Origin: Paludibacteraceae bacterium | Lineage (GTDB): Bacteria; Bacteroidota; Bacteroidia; Bacteroidales; Paludibacteraceae | Direction of reading: 5' to 3' | DNA: 6,939 bases | NCBI GenBank assembly: GCA_947471245.1 | Contig: CANIXM010000099.1 | Location: 1-6,939, forward strand | Shown here: piece after piece, positions 1 through 6,237 of the stretch | How the letters are laid out: every line of letters begins with the position of its first letter | Position numbering within the stretch: the first letter of the stretch is position 1 | Program-made: the position numbers and the translations under genes | The notes under the pieces: generated by a model | The model's database searches: none | What the model was told of the DNA's origin: nothing | The model's input: the letters and a program-made list of their open reading frames with translations, nothing else

Positions 1-1581
1 ACACAGGCTTTTGTCCAAAAGTCGGTGGTACTACTTCATGGTGTTACATCCAGTGGGAAAACTGAGATTTACATTCACTTAATCAATAGCGTATTAGAAC
101 AGCGCAAACAAGTCCTATTTCTAGTGCCTGAAATAGCACTCACCACCCAGCTCACCAGCAGACTCAAGCGCATCTATGGCAATCGGCTTGGCGTGTATCA
201 TTCCAAGTTTTCGGATGCTGAGCGGGTTGAGATATGGAACAATGTGCTGAACGACAAAACTTATGACGTGATTATCGGCGTACGTTCGTCAGTGTTTTTG
301 CCCTTCCGCCAATTGGGGCTGATCATTGTGGATGAGGAGCATGAGTCCAGCTATAAGCAATATGACCCATCGCCCCGCTATCATGCACGCAATGCAGCCA
401 TCGTGCTCGCTTCCATGCACGGTGCCAAAACACTTCTAGGTACGGCCACTCCTGCTGTAGAATCCTATCACAATGCACTGACAGGAAAATATGGGCTGGT
501 AGAGCTCATGCAGCGCTATCAGGACATGGCCATGCCTGAGATTTTAGTGGTTGATACCAAAGAAGCTTATCGTAAAAAGCAGATGGAGAGTCATTTCACA
601 CCATTACTTTTAGAAAAGACAGCCAAGGCCTTGGAAAATAAGGAGCAAGTGATACTGTTTCAAAACCGACGCGGATATGCGCCCTACATCGAATGCAAAG
701 CCTGTGCTCATGTGCCACGATGCAAAAACTGTGATGTGAGCCTTACGGTGCACAAAAACTTCAACACACTCTCTTGTCACTACTGTGGTTATGCCCAATC
801 CATTCCTGCCAAATGTCCTGCTTGTGGCACTGCTGGAAGCCTCACTACCATGGGATTTGGCACAGAGAAAATAGAAGATGAGATGAAACTCATTTTCCCC
901 GAAGCACGAATTGCCCGCATGGACTTGGACACTACCCGCTCCAAAAAATCCTATGAGAAAATCATCACCGATTTTGAACAATACAAAGTGGATATTCTCA
1001 TCGGAACTCAGATGGTGACCAAAGGGCTTGACTTTGAAAGAGTAAGTCTGGTAGGCATATTGAATGCTGATAACATGCTCAATTTTCCAGATTTTAGAGC
1101 TCACGAACGGGCATTCCAGCTCATGGCACAGGTAAGCGGACGGGCTGGTCGTAAACATAAACGTGGCACTGTCATTCTGCAGACCTCATCACCCCAACAT
1201 GAGTTAATCGCTCAAGTCATTAGAAATGATTATCAGGCCATGTTTAATACACAGATAGACGAGCGTAAACTATTTAAATACCCACCTTACTACCGTCTTA
1301 TTCAGATTTCATTGCGTCATCGGGATGTAAATGTTGTCAATGAAGCAGCAAAAGTGATGAGTCAACATTTAAAAAATGTGTTTTCAGATAGAGTCCTTGG
1401 TCCGATAGTGCCCCCTGTGGGTCGAATACAAAACATGTACATAAGACAATTTTTGTTAAAAATTGAGACCGCTGCTTCGCCTGAGAAAGCAAAGGAACTA
1501 CTCAGTCAAATTTGCAATACAGTTCTTGATGTGCCTAGTTTTAAAGCACTTTGGGTTAATTACGATGTAGATCCAATGTAA
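1..1581 (+). CDS. priA: Primosomal protein N' (replication restart helicase PriA), 5'-truncated by window edge
   Basis: This is the C-terminal 526 residues of PriA, the 3'-5' superfamily 2 helicase that recognises stalled forks and starts reloading of the replicative helicase. The frame is open from base 1, so the real start and the N-terminal DNA-binding and winged-helix domains lie outside the window. Visible in order, numbered from base 1: Walker A GVTSSGKT (14-21), DEEH box (111-114), and the zinc-binding insert with eight cysteines in four Cys-x2-Cys pairs (C232/C235, C241/C244, C259/C262, C272/C275), which fits the two zinc ions of this family. Next come helicase motif V, GTQMVTKGLDF (335-345), and motif VI, QVSGRAGR (377-384), then the C-terminal domain ending DVDPM. 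No motif is damaged. An 11-bp near-repeat (AATGTAAAT twice, 1575-1583 and 1586-1594) spans the stop codon and supplies a second in-frame TAA at 1585-1587. No clear terminator follows. The identification is secure. Confidence 0.97.
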   Translation, partial: TQAFVQKSVVLLHGVTSSGKTEIYIHLINSVLEQRKQVLFLVPEIALTTQLTSRLKRIYGNRLGVYHSKFSDAERVEIWNNVLNDKTYDVIIGVRSSVFLPFRQLGLIIVDEEHESSYKQYDPSPRYHARNAAIVLASMHGAKTLLGTATPAVESYHNALTGKYGLVELMQRYQDMAMPEILVVDTKEAYRKKQMESHFTPLLLEKTAKALENKEQVILFQNRRGYAPYIECKACAHVPRCKNCDVSLTVHKNFNTLSCHYCGYAQSIPAKCPACGTAGSLTTMGFGTEKIEDEMKLIFPEARIARMDLDTTRSKKSYEKIITDFEQYKVDILIGTQMVTKGLDFERVSLVGILNADNMLNFPDFRAHERAFQLMAQVSGRAGRKHKRGTVILQTSSPQHELIAQVIRNDYQAMFNTQIDERKLFKYPPYYRLIQISLRHRDVNVVNEAAKVMSQHLKNVFSDRVLGPIVPPVGRIQNMYIRQFLLKIETAASPEKAKELLSQICNTVLDVPSFKALWVNYDVDPM

Positions 1582-1635
1582 ATCTAATGTAAATAGAACT
1601 ACTCGTGGCAATGCCGTATCTATAATTTATTTTTA

Positions 1636-1666
1636 ATTGTTTTATCAGAAAAAATGCATATATTTG
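1636..1666 (+). promoter_or_regulatory. Probable Bacteroidota-type promoter for the RR1 gene
   Basis: ATTG at 1636-1639 (-33 element) is followed after exactly 19 bases by TATATTTG at 1659-1666, a full match to the TAnnTTTG -7 consensus of the Bacteroidota primary sigma factor. Transcription would begin near 1673, leaving an untranslated leader of about 90 bases before the RR1 ATG at 1764. The palindromic core ATGCAT (1654-1659) abuts the -7 box. Both the match and the spacing are good, but no experimental support can be seen in sequence. Confidence 0.6.
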
Positions 1667-1689
1667 CAACAGAAATAAGGTTAAATGAT

Positions 1690-1720
1690 ATTGGTTTATT
1701 CTTGTTTTTAAGTTAATTTG
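1690..1720 (+). promoter_or_regulatory. Possible second promoter for the RR1 gene
   Basis: ATTG (1690-1693), then 19 bases, then TTAATTTG (1713-1720). The -7 box has one mismatch to TAnnTTTG (TT in place of TA). It would start transcription near 1727 and shorten the RR1 leader to about 35 bases. It is weaker than the match at 1636-1666; in AT-rich DNA a one-mismatch hit may arise by chance. Confidence 0.3.
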
Positions 1721-1763
1721 TGATTTTCAGGGAGTTTTCAACGCTATTCTTTATGAGTCCATT

Positions 1764-2426
1764 ATGAAATCCAATTCAGAACTATCGCCAAAGATCATTC
1801 TTGTAGATGACCATTTGATTTTCAGACAAGGAATAAAGTCACTTGTCAGCCTAGAAAACCTAGGTGTAGTGGTTGGTGAAGCATCAAATGGGGTGGATTT
1901 TCTAAATCTGCTTCATGAAACCACACCTGATATTGTGTTGATGGACATCAACATGCCCGAAATGGATGGCATGCAAGCTTCTGAAGAAGCTTTGAAGTTG
2001 TTGCCCGGTTTGAAAATTATTATTTTTACCATGTGTGCCGAAGAAGATTTTTACCACAAAACGGTGGATATAGGTATCAAAGGATTTATTCTCAAGTCCA
2101 GTGGCATCAATGAATTGGAAAAGGCACTACGTGATGTGATGTTGGGAGAGACCTATTTTTCCAATGAACTGTTGAGGAAGATTATAAGTAATTTCGGAAA
2201 ATCATCAGATGAAAAATCGCCAGAAAAATCATTGTTGACAGATAGAGAGATTGAAGTACTACAAAACATTTGTTTGGGATTGACCACAGAAGAAATTGGC
2301 GAGAAATTATTCATCAGCCCTAAAACAGTTAAGATTCACCGGTCTAACCTATTAGACAAAACAAAAAGCAAGAACACACCAGAGATGATTCTTTTTGCCC
2401 TCCGAAATAAGATTATTCAATTATAA
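1764..2426 (+). CDS. NarL/FixJ-family response regulator with LuxR-type helix-turn-helix (RR1)
   Basis: A 220-residue two-component response regulator, the usual length for the NarL/DegU family, expected to act in the cytoplasm as a phosphorylation-controlled transcription factor. The receiver occupies about residues 9-130: acidic pair D15/D16 in VDDH, phosphoacceptor D61 in LMDINMPEMDG, switch T89 in FTM, and K111 in ILKSS. After a short polar linker (about 145-157), a LuxR/GerE domain (158-220) shows LTDREIEVL, GLTTEEIGEKL and the recognition-helix signature ISPKTVKIHRSNLLDK. The ATG at 1764 puts the receiver at its normal distance from the N-terminus. No Shine-Dalgarno lies at normal spacing; GGGAG at 1730-1734 is too far away. 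A 4-codon ORF (1753-1767) ends in a TGA overlapping this ATG. The histidine kinase follows after 252 bp and is the probable partner. The target genes cannot be told from sequence. Confidence 0.95.
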   Translation: MKSNSELSPKIILVDDHLIFRQGIKSLVSLENLGVVVGEASNGVDFLNLLHETTPDIVLMDINMPEMDGMQASEEALKLLPGLKIIIFTMCAEEDFYHKTVDIGIKGFILKSSGINELEKALRDVMLGETYFSNELLRKIISNFGKSSDEKSPEKSLLTDREIEVLQNICLGLTTEEIGEKLFISPKTVKIHRSNLLDKTKSKNTPEMILFALRNKIIQL

Positions 2427-2518
2427 GTAGTTCCTATTGATGAATGCGATATGCATATATCGAAGCCTTGGTTGATAAATAACTACACCTCCTATACAAT
2501 CATTTTCCATAAAAATCT

Positions 2519-2526
2519 TATTTTTG
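2519..2526 (+). promoter_or_regulatory. Lone -7-like element upstream of the kinase
   Basis: TATTTTTG matches the Bacteroidota TAnnTTTG -7 consensus completely, but no TTG-like -33 element sits at the usual spacing. If used, it would give a leader of about 145 bases before the kinase start and would need an activator or tolerate a poor -33 box. Weak evidence. Confidence 0.25.
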
Positions 2527-2550
2527 TGACTATTCTTTCGTTAGTCAATT

Positions 2551-2571
2551 ACATTGAAATGTGACAAATGT
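2551..2571. repeat. Inverted repeat ACATT-GA-AATGT with a third half-site
   Basis: ACATT (2551-2555) and AATGT (2558-2562) form a perfect inverted repeat around GA. A further AATGT (2567-2571) follows after GACA. Located about 110-130 bases before the kinase start, this could be a binding site for a dimeric regulator such as RR1, whose LuxR-type domain belongs to a family that often binds inverted repeats. The repeat is seen directly; the function is inference. Confidence 0.35.
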
Positions 2572-2647
2572 AGAAAGGTCAGTCTTGATATTAAAGACAA
2601 TTTTCAGCACAATAAGTGAGTTGGACGTAGCATTCTATTTGATATTA

Positions 2648-2670
2648 CCCTTATTTCTAATCCCTTATTT
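2648..2670 (+). repeat. Tandem CCCTTATTT motif immediately upstream of the kinase
   Basis: CCCTTATTT occurs at 2648-2656 and again at 2662-2670, separated by five bases (14-base period). The second copy ends 8 bases before the kinase ATG and belongs to a 12-base match, AATCCCTTATTT, shared with the DNA before RR2 (5807-5818). An inverted 8-base version, AAATAAGG, lies at 1673-1680 upstream of RR1. The position at the start codon suggests an operator or a leader/translation element, but neither is proven. Confidence 0.5.
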
Positions 2671-2678
2671 TCATCTCA

Positions 2679-5450
2679 ATGACCGTAAAAGACGAATTTC
2701 ACCCCTTATTATCAGTGTTGGATAGGGCAGATGCATACTTAGATCAGCACTCAGAACACACTCCAGAGAACGAATTGATTCAAGAATTGGTGAGCAAATG
2801 CACAACACTTCAAGAAGAAAATGCACGTTTGAAAGATGCACTAGTTCTACCTTCCACCATTCAAGATCCAGACTCCATCCTGTCTATCAATCAGTCGATT
2901 AGACACATCAATGAAATAGCCAAAATCGGAACTTATGACTGGGATATGTTGTCTGGTCAATGGACTTGCTCTGATATTTTCCTTGACATTTTTGGACTAG
3001 ATGCAAATTTCAATACAGATGCAGATGGGTGGAGATCCATCCTTGAAGTGGAGTGGCTTGAAAGATTGAGGGAGCACCTTGATTATGTTACCAGAACGCA
3101 TTCCAAGTTCATTATCGAATTCAAGATTATCCATCGCCAATCCAAACAGTCCAAATGGATGTTGGCCGTTGGTGAAATGTTTTTTGACGAAGCAGGTCAG
3201 CCACTTCGACTTATTGGTATCGTTATCGATGTAACTGATCACAAAACAGCCGAACAGAAAGTGGCTGAGAATGAAAAACTACTGCGCAACACCCAAGCTG
3301 TAGCTCGGCTTGGTACTTATGTGTGGGACATGCACGAAGGATCATGGGTGGGTTCTGAAATCCTTGACGAGATATTTGGGATAGACCACAATTATCCGCG
3401 AACTTTTGAAAGCTGGTTGGATATTATTCATCCCGACTGGCGAGAACAGATGATTCATTATGTGCAAAACGAAGTAATCGGTAAAAGAAAACGTTTTGAC
3501 AAAGAGTATGTAATCGTTCATCAGCAAACTAAACATCATTTCTGGGTACACGGGATGGGAGAAGTGCTTTGTAATGAAGCCAATAATCCCACCACACTTA
3601 TCGGCACCATCTCTGATATATCAATTCGGAAACGCACAGAAATAGCCCTGCAATTAAGCGAAAAGCGCTACAAACGTATGTTTGCTGCTAATCCTTTACC
3701 CATGTGGATTGAGGATAGTGACAGCTTGAAATTCTTAAGGGTGAATGAAGCAGCAGCAGCGCATTATGGCTATTCCAGATATGAATTCTTGCAGTTGACA
3801 TCTCGAGACTTAGAGTATGAAGGAGAGGAGCATTTGTCATTCAATGTTGATGCTTCACTCAACTTTAATGATGAAGATAATAACAATGGAGTGCGGAGAC
3901 ATAAAAAAAAGAATGGTGAAATTATTTGGGTAGAAATATCATGGCACGCCATGGAATTTGAAGGTCATAGAGCCAAACATGTGCTGATTAATGATGTGAC
4001 AGCATCAATCAAGGTTCAGTACCAATTGCGACAAAATGAAAAGGAGTTGAAAGAAATTTTTAATTTCGCTCCAGTCAACATGGCCATCATTGATGAAAAC
4101 AGACAGGTTCAATACGCCAATGAGTCCTTTAAATTCTTTTTTGAGACATCTGACACTGATGTGGTTTTGCAATCTCCTGGTTCGGCTTTTGGATGTGCCA
4201 ATGAACTCAAAGACTCAAGGGGGTGTGGATATAGCATTACATGCGAACATTGTAAGTTGAAATTGGGGATAGAGGAGACGTTTTCTACTGGGGTACCTCA
4301 TTACAATATTGACTACGCCCTATCGGTGGTTGAAAAAGGCAAGAAAAGACGGGTCTCACTGCTTGCAAGTACTGCTTTAATCCATTTCGAAGGTAAAAAA
4401 TGTGTGTTTCTTTGTCTGTATGATATTTCCGAAAGAGCACTTATGGAGAGTGCCTTACAAAAGTCAAAGCAAAGGTATCAGCTGATTTCGGAGAGTATAT
4501 CAGATGGTATTTTCATAACTAAAGGTGGAAAGCTCGATTTTGTAAATGCTTCTATGGCCGAATTACTTGGCATGAGTGAACATCAATTGCTGGGCATGAG
4601 TCTGAGCCACTTGTTCGATTCGGTGCAAGCAGCAAAATTGGATAAACTATTATCTATGCATTTGCCAAAAGATTTCACCTTCAATATGGAAATGGAATAT
4701 ATCCAAAGCAATGGTGGCAAATTATCACTAGACATCAAATTGCATTATGTTGCCAATGAAAATGCAGTGTATGGGGTGGTGCACAACATTACTAAGAAGA
4801 AACAAGAGCAAGAAAGGCGCATGCTTAAGGCTATTGTAATTACGGAGGAAAAAGAACGCGAAAGTTTTTCTCGTGAGTTGCATGATGGCATAGGTCCATT
4901 GCTGTCTATTAATAAACTTTATCTGGATAGTCTCTCAAGAGCAAAATCTGCAGAGGTACGAGCAGAAATCATCGAAAAGAAAAAGGAAATTCTTGATGAA
5001 GCCATCATTGCAGTCAAGGAAATTTCAAACAAATTAAGTCCACACATGCTCTCCAATCATGGCATCACATCAGCCATTCAAAGCTATATTAATAAGGCAA
5101 AACAAACGGATATTCAGACCATCATTTCCTTTGAAAGTAATTGCAAAAGTAGGTTTGAAATGGAAATAGAAGTAGCCCTGTATCGTGCTGCCGTAGAGAG
5201 TATTAATAATTCCTTGAAGTATGCTAATGCAAAAAATATTTCCATCACTTTAAAAGAAACGCTCTACGAATTGCAACTGGAATTCAAAGATGATGGCGTA
5301 GGCTTTGATCTGGAAACGATGCTCGCTGAGCAAAAGGGATTGGGACTGTACAACATCCAAAACAGAATTAGAAGTATCAATGGCGTGGTGAAAATGGAAA
5401 GTGCAGTAGGTGAGGGAGTGTATTATCAGTTTATTATTCCATACAGATAG
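2679..5450 (+). CDS. Soluble multi-PAS sensor histidine kinase (HisKA_3/HATPase_c, NarL-DegS type)
   Basis: A 923-residue kinase expected to sense a signal through PAS domains, autophosphorylate on histidine and pass phosphate to a receiver. No signal peptide or membrane segment is visible, so it is probably cytoplasmic. Order: a helical, coiled-coil-prone N-terminus (about 28-55); PAS1 (70-190) and PAS2 (198-318), which resemble each other (IGTYDWDM / LGTYVWDM) and look like a tandem duplication; PAS3 (327-445); a PAS-like fourth domain (452-585) with C506, C516, C522 and C525; PAS5 (596-710). Then comes HisKA_3, with phosphoacceptor H735 in ELHDGIGP, and HATPase_c with N-box E840/N843/N844, G1 box DDGVGFD (871-877), G2 box GLGL (887-890) and GEG (911-913). 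All catalytic motifs are intact. The ATG at 2679 lacks a Shine-Dalgarno. RR1 upstream and RR2 downstream are the likely phosphoacceptor partners. The sensed signal is unknown. Confidence 0.94.
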   Translation: MTVKDEFHPLLSVLDRADAYLDQHSEHTPENELIQELVSKCTTLQEENARLKDALVLPSTIQDPDSILSINQSIRHINEIAKIGTYDWDMLSGQWTCSDIFLDIFGLDANFNTDADGWRSILEVEWLERLREHLDYVTRTHSKFIIEFKIIHRQSKQSKWMLAVGEMFFDEAGQPLRLIGIVIDVTDHKTAEQKVAENEKLLRNTQAVARLGTYVWDMHEGSWVGSEILDEIFGIDHNYPRTFESWLDIIHPDWREQMIHYVQNEVIGKRKRFDKEYVIVHQQTKHHFWVHGMGEVLCNEANNPTTLIGTISDISIRKRTEIALQLSEKRYKRMFAANPLPMWIEDSDSLKFLRVNEAAAAHYGYSRYEFLQLTSRDLEYEGEEHLSFNVDASLNFNDEDNNNGVRRHKKKNGEIIWVEISWHAMEFEGHRAKHVLINDVTASIKVQYQLRQNEKELKEIFNFAPVNMAIIDENRQVQYANESFKFFFETSDTDVVLQSPGSAFGCANELKDSRGCGYSITCEHCKLKLGIEETFSTGVPHYNIDYALSVVEKGKKRRVSLLASTALIHFEGKKCVFLCLYDISERALMESALQKSKQRYQLISESISDGIFITKGGKLDFVNASMAELLGMSEHQLLGMSLSHLFDSVQAAKLDKLLSMHLPKDFTFNMEMEYIQSNGGKLSLDIKLHYVANENAVYGVVHNITKKKQEQERRMLKAIVITEEKERESFSRELHDGIGPLLSINKLYLDSLSRAKSAEVRAEIIEKKKEILDEAIIAVKEISNKLSPHMLSNHGITSAIQSYINKAKQTDIQTIISFESNCKSRFEMEIEVALYRAAVESINNSLKYANAKNISITLKETLYELQLEFKDDGVGFDLETMLAEQKGLGLYNIQNRIRSINGVVKMESAVGEGVYYQFIIPYR
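4194..4253 (+). other. Four-cysteine motif in the fourth PAS-like domain of the kinase
   Basis: Residues 506-525 of the kinase contain C-x9-C-x5-C-x2-C with a GCG turn at the second cysteine (C506, C516, C522, C525). The domain contains two further cysteines at 575 and 579, close to its C-terminal end. Four closely spaced cysteines in a sensor domain suggest binding of zinc or an iron-sulphur cluster, or a redox thiol switch. The spacing differs from the two Cys-x2-Cys pairs of the NreB oxygen-sensing PAS domain. The cysteines are seen directly; ligand and role are inference. Confidence 0.6.
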
Positions 5451-5496
5451 TTTGCTCTTCATCCAATCTTAAGTATTAACGTATGCGTAATCGCTA

Positions 5497-5514
5497 TCAT
5501 GTTGCATTACATGA
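5497..5514 (+). terminator. Weak hairpin after the kinase, possible terminator
   Basis: TCATGT (5497-5502), a six-base loop, and ACATGA (5509-5514) form a perfect 6-bp stem about 47 bases after the kinase stop, with a TTTTT run (5517-5521) shortly after. The stem is short and AT-rich, so termination would be inefficient at best. Confidence 0.25.
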
Positions 5515-5781
5515 CATTTTTGCAGTTGTGATTTTCCATTCGCTCTCGATGAATTTAGATGGATGTTCTAACATGATAAATCATTATTGAGCCATTCCAT
5601 TGATAATCGAACGCAGGTATCTGACAATAGTAAAATTGTTAAAAAAAGTTATAAGTGTACGACATATAGGTATTTAGTACTATGTTAAAAATAGTCTTAA
5701 TAGCCGGTTGTATTTAGGGATATAAGTTGATGTGTACTAGAAAATTATGTGATATTTTTATGTGGTTTATAAAACTTTAAA

Positions 5782-5802
5782 AAGCTTCAATAATAAGCTT
5801 CA
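5782..5802. repeat. Direct repeat AAGCTTCA x2 upstream of RR2
   Basis: AAGCTTCA occurs at 5782-5789 and 5795-5802 (13-base period); each copy begins with the palindrome AAGCTT. The pair lies 28-48 bases before the RR2 start, where a regulator could meet RNA polymerase. Possible operator; AT-rich context makes this uncertain. Confidence 0.35.
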
Positions 5803-5806
5803 TAAA

Positions 5807-5818
5807 AATCCCTTATTT
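5807..5818 (+). repeat. AATCCCTTATTT motif upstream of RR2, shared with the kinase upstream region
   Basis: This 12-base sequence is identical to 2659-2670 before the kinase. It ends 11 bases before the RR2 ATG at 5830, against 8 bases for the kinase. The similar placement before two functionally linked genes makes it a candidate shared regulatory or leader element. The match is seen directly; the role is inference. Confidence 0.5.
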
Positions 5819-5829
5819 AATCTAAGTTG

Positions 5830-6237
5830 ATGATTATGAGTATGACAAATAAACCATCGATAATTTTAGTTGATGACCATGATATTTTTAGAAAAGGCAT
5901 GGTCTCGTTGATTCGATTTGAAGAGATTGGCACGGTGATAGGTGAGGCTGCTGATGGGCAGCAATTTGTAGATTTATTGGACGATCATATTCCAGATTTA
6001 GTGTTGCTGGATATCAATATGCCACACATGGATGGATTTGAAGCAGCCAAATTAGCAATGTCAAAGCATCCAAATCTGAAAATAATTGCCTTTACCATGT
6101 TTGGCAACGAGGAGTATTACAATAAAATGATGGATTTAGGCGTTAGTGGTTTTGTACCCAAGTCAAGTTCGTTAAATATACTTACTACAGCCATACGCGA
6201 TGTACTTGAAGGCAAAGAATATTATGTAAAAAATTAG
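5830..6237 (+). CDS. Stand-alone receiver-domain response regulator without output domain (RR2)
   Basis: A 135-residue single receiver domain. Numbered from the ATG at 5830: acidic pair D15/D16 in VDDH, phosphoacceptor D61 in LLDINMPHMDG, switch T89 in FTM, and K111 in VPKSS, so the phosphorylation site is complete. It is about half identical to the receiver of RR1 (shared IILVDDH, DINMP, LKII, FTM, KSS, RDV) and ends where the RR1 receiver ends. No trace of a LuxR-type helix-turn-helix is seen in any frame to 6391. It therefore probably arose by duplication of an RR1-like gene followed by loss of the output domain. Likely roles are a phosphate sink, a competitor for the kinase, a relay intermediate or a protein-binding switch. 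Other in-frame starts exist (TTG 5827, ATG 5836, ATG 5842); no Shine-Dalgarno decides between them, and ATG 5830 is a provisional choice. Confidence 0.9.
   Translation: MIMSMTNKPSIILVDDHDIFRKGMVSLIRFEEIGTVIGEAADGQQFVDLLDDHIPDLVLLDINMPHMDGFEAAKLAMSKHPNLKIIAFTMFGNEEYYNKMMDLGVSGFVPKSSSLNILTTAIRDVLEGKEYYVKN

Larger units (their letters stand above)
2427..2678. other. Intergenic region between RR1 and the histidine kinase
   Basis: No coding signal is visible in these 252 bp. The region holds a 10-bp palindrome ATATGCATAT (2449-2458), a lone -7-like box TATTTTTG (2519-2526, full TAnnTTTG match but no TTG 17-23 bases upstream), an inverted repeat at 2551-2562, and a duplicated CCCTTATTT just before the kinase start. 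There is no convincing GC-rich hairpin plus T-run after RR1, so read-through from RR1 into the kinase remains possible alongside an internal promoter. Confidence 0.5.
5451..5829. other. Long AT-rich intergenic region before RR2
   Basis: These 379 bp hold no convincing gene. The longest short ORF noted is 35 codons (5483-5590, +), with no ribosome binding site and no recognisable features. Structures present: a 6-bp stem at 5497-5514, ACAAT-N6-ATTGT at 5624-5639 followed by an A-run, a duplicated AAGCTTCA at 5782-5802, and the shared AATCCCTTATTT at 5807-5818. No full TTG-N19-TAnnTTTG promoter is found; the nearest is TTG (5727-5729), 23 bases, TATTTTTA (5753-5760), with one mismatch. The length and structure suggest an independent RR2 promoter, or possibly a small RNA; neither can be shown from sequence. 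Confidence 0.5.

Noticed and set aside
610..1158. 182-codon open frame on the minus strand inside priA
   Set aside because: It lies wholly inside the well-supported PriA coding sequence, opposite the zinc-binding and motif V/VI region, and its translation resembles no family.
2997..5462. Minus-strand open frames of 60-81 codons within or overlapping the end of the kinase gene (2997-3242, 3342-3551, 3770-3952, 5250-5462)
   Set aside because: They are antisense shadows of a strongly supported kinase, with no recognisable domains and no upstream signals.
5483..5590. 35-codon ORF on the + strand between kinase and RR2
   Set aside because: It has no ribosome binding site, membrane segment or recognisable motif, and an ORF of this length is expected by chance in 379 bp.
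5779..5805. 8-codon minus-strand ORF preceded by a purine-rich AAGGG sequence upstream of RR2
   Set aside because: It is too short to support, and the purine-rich stretch is just the complement of the shared CCCTTATTT motif.
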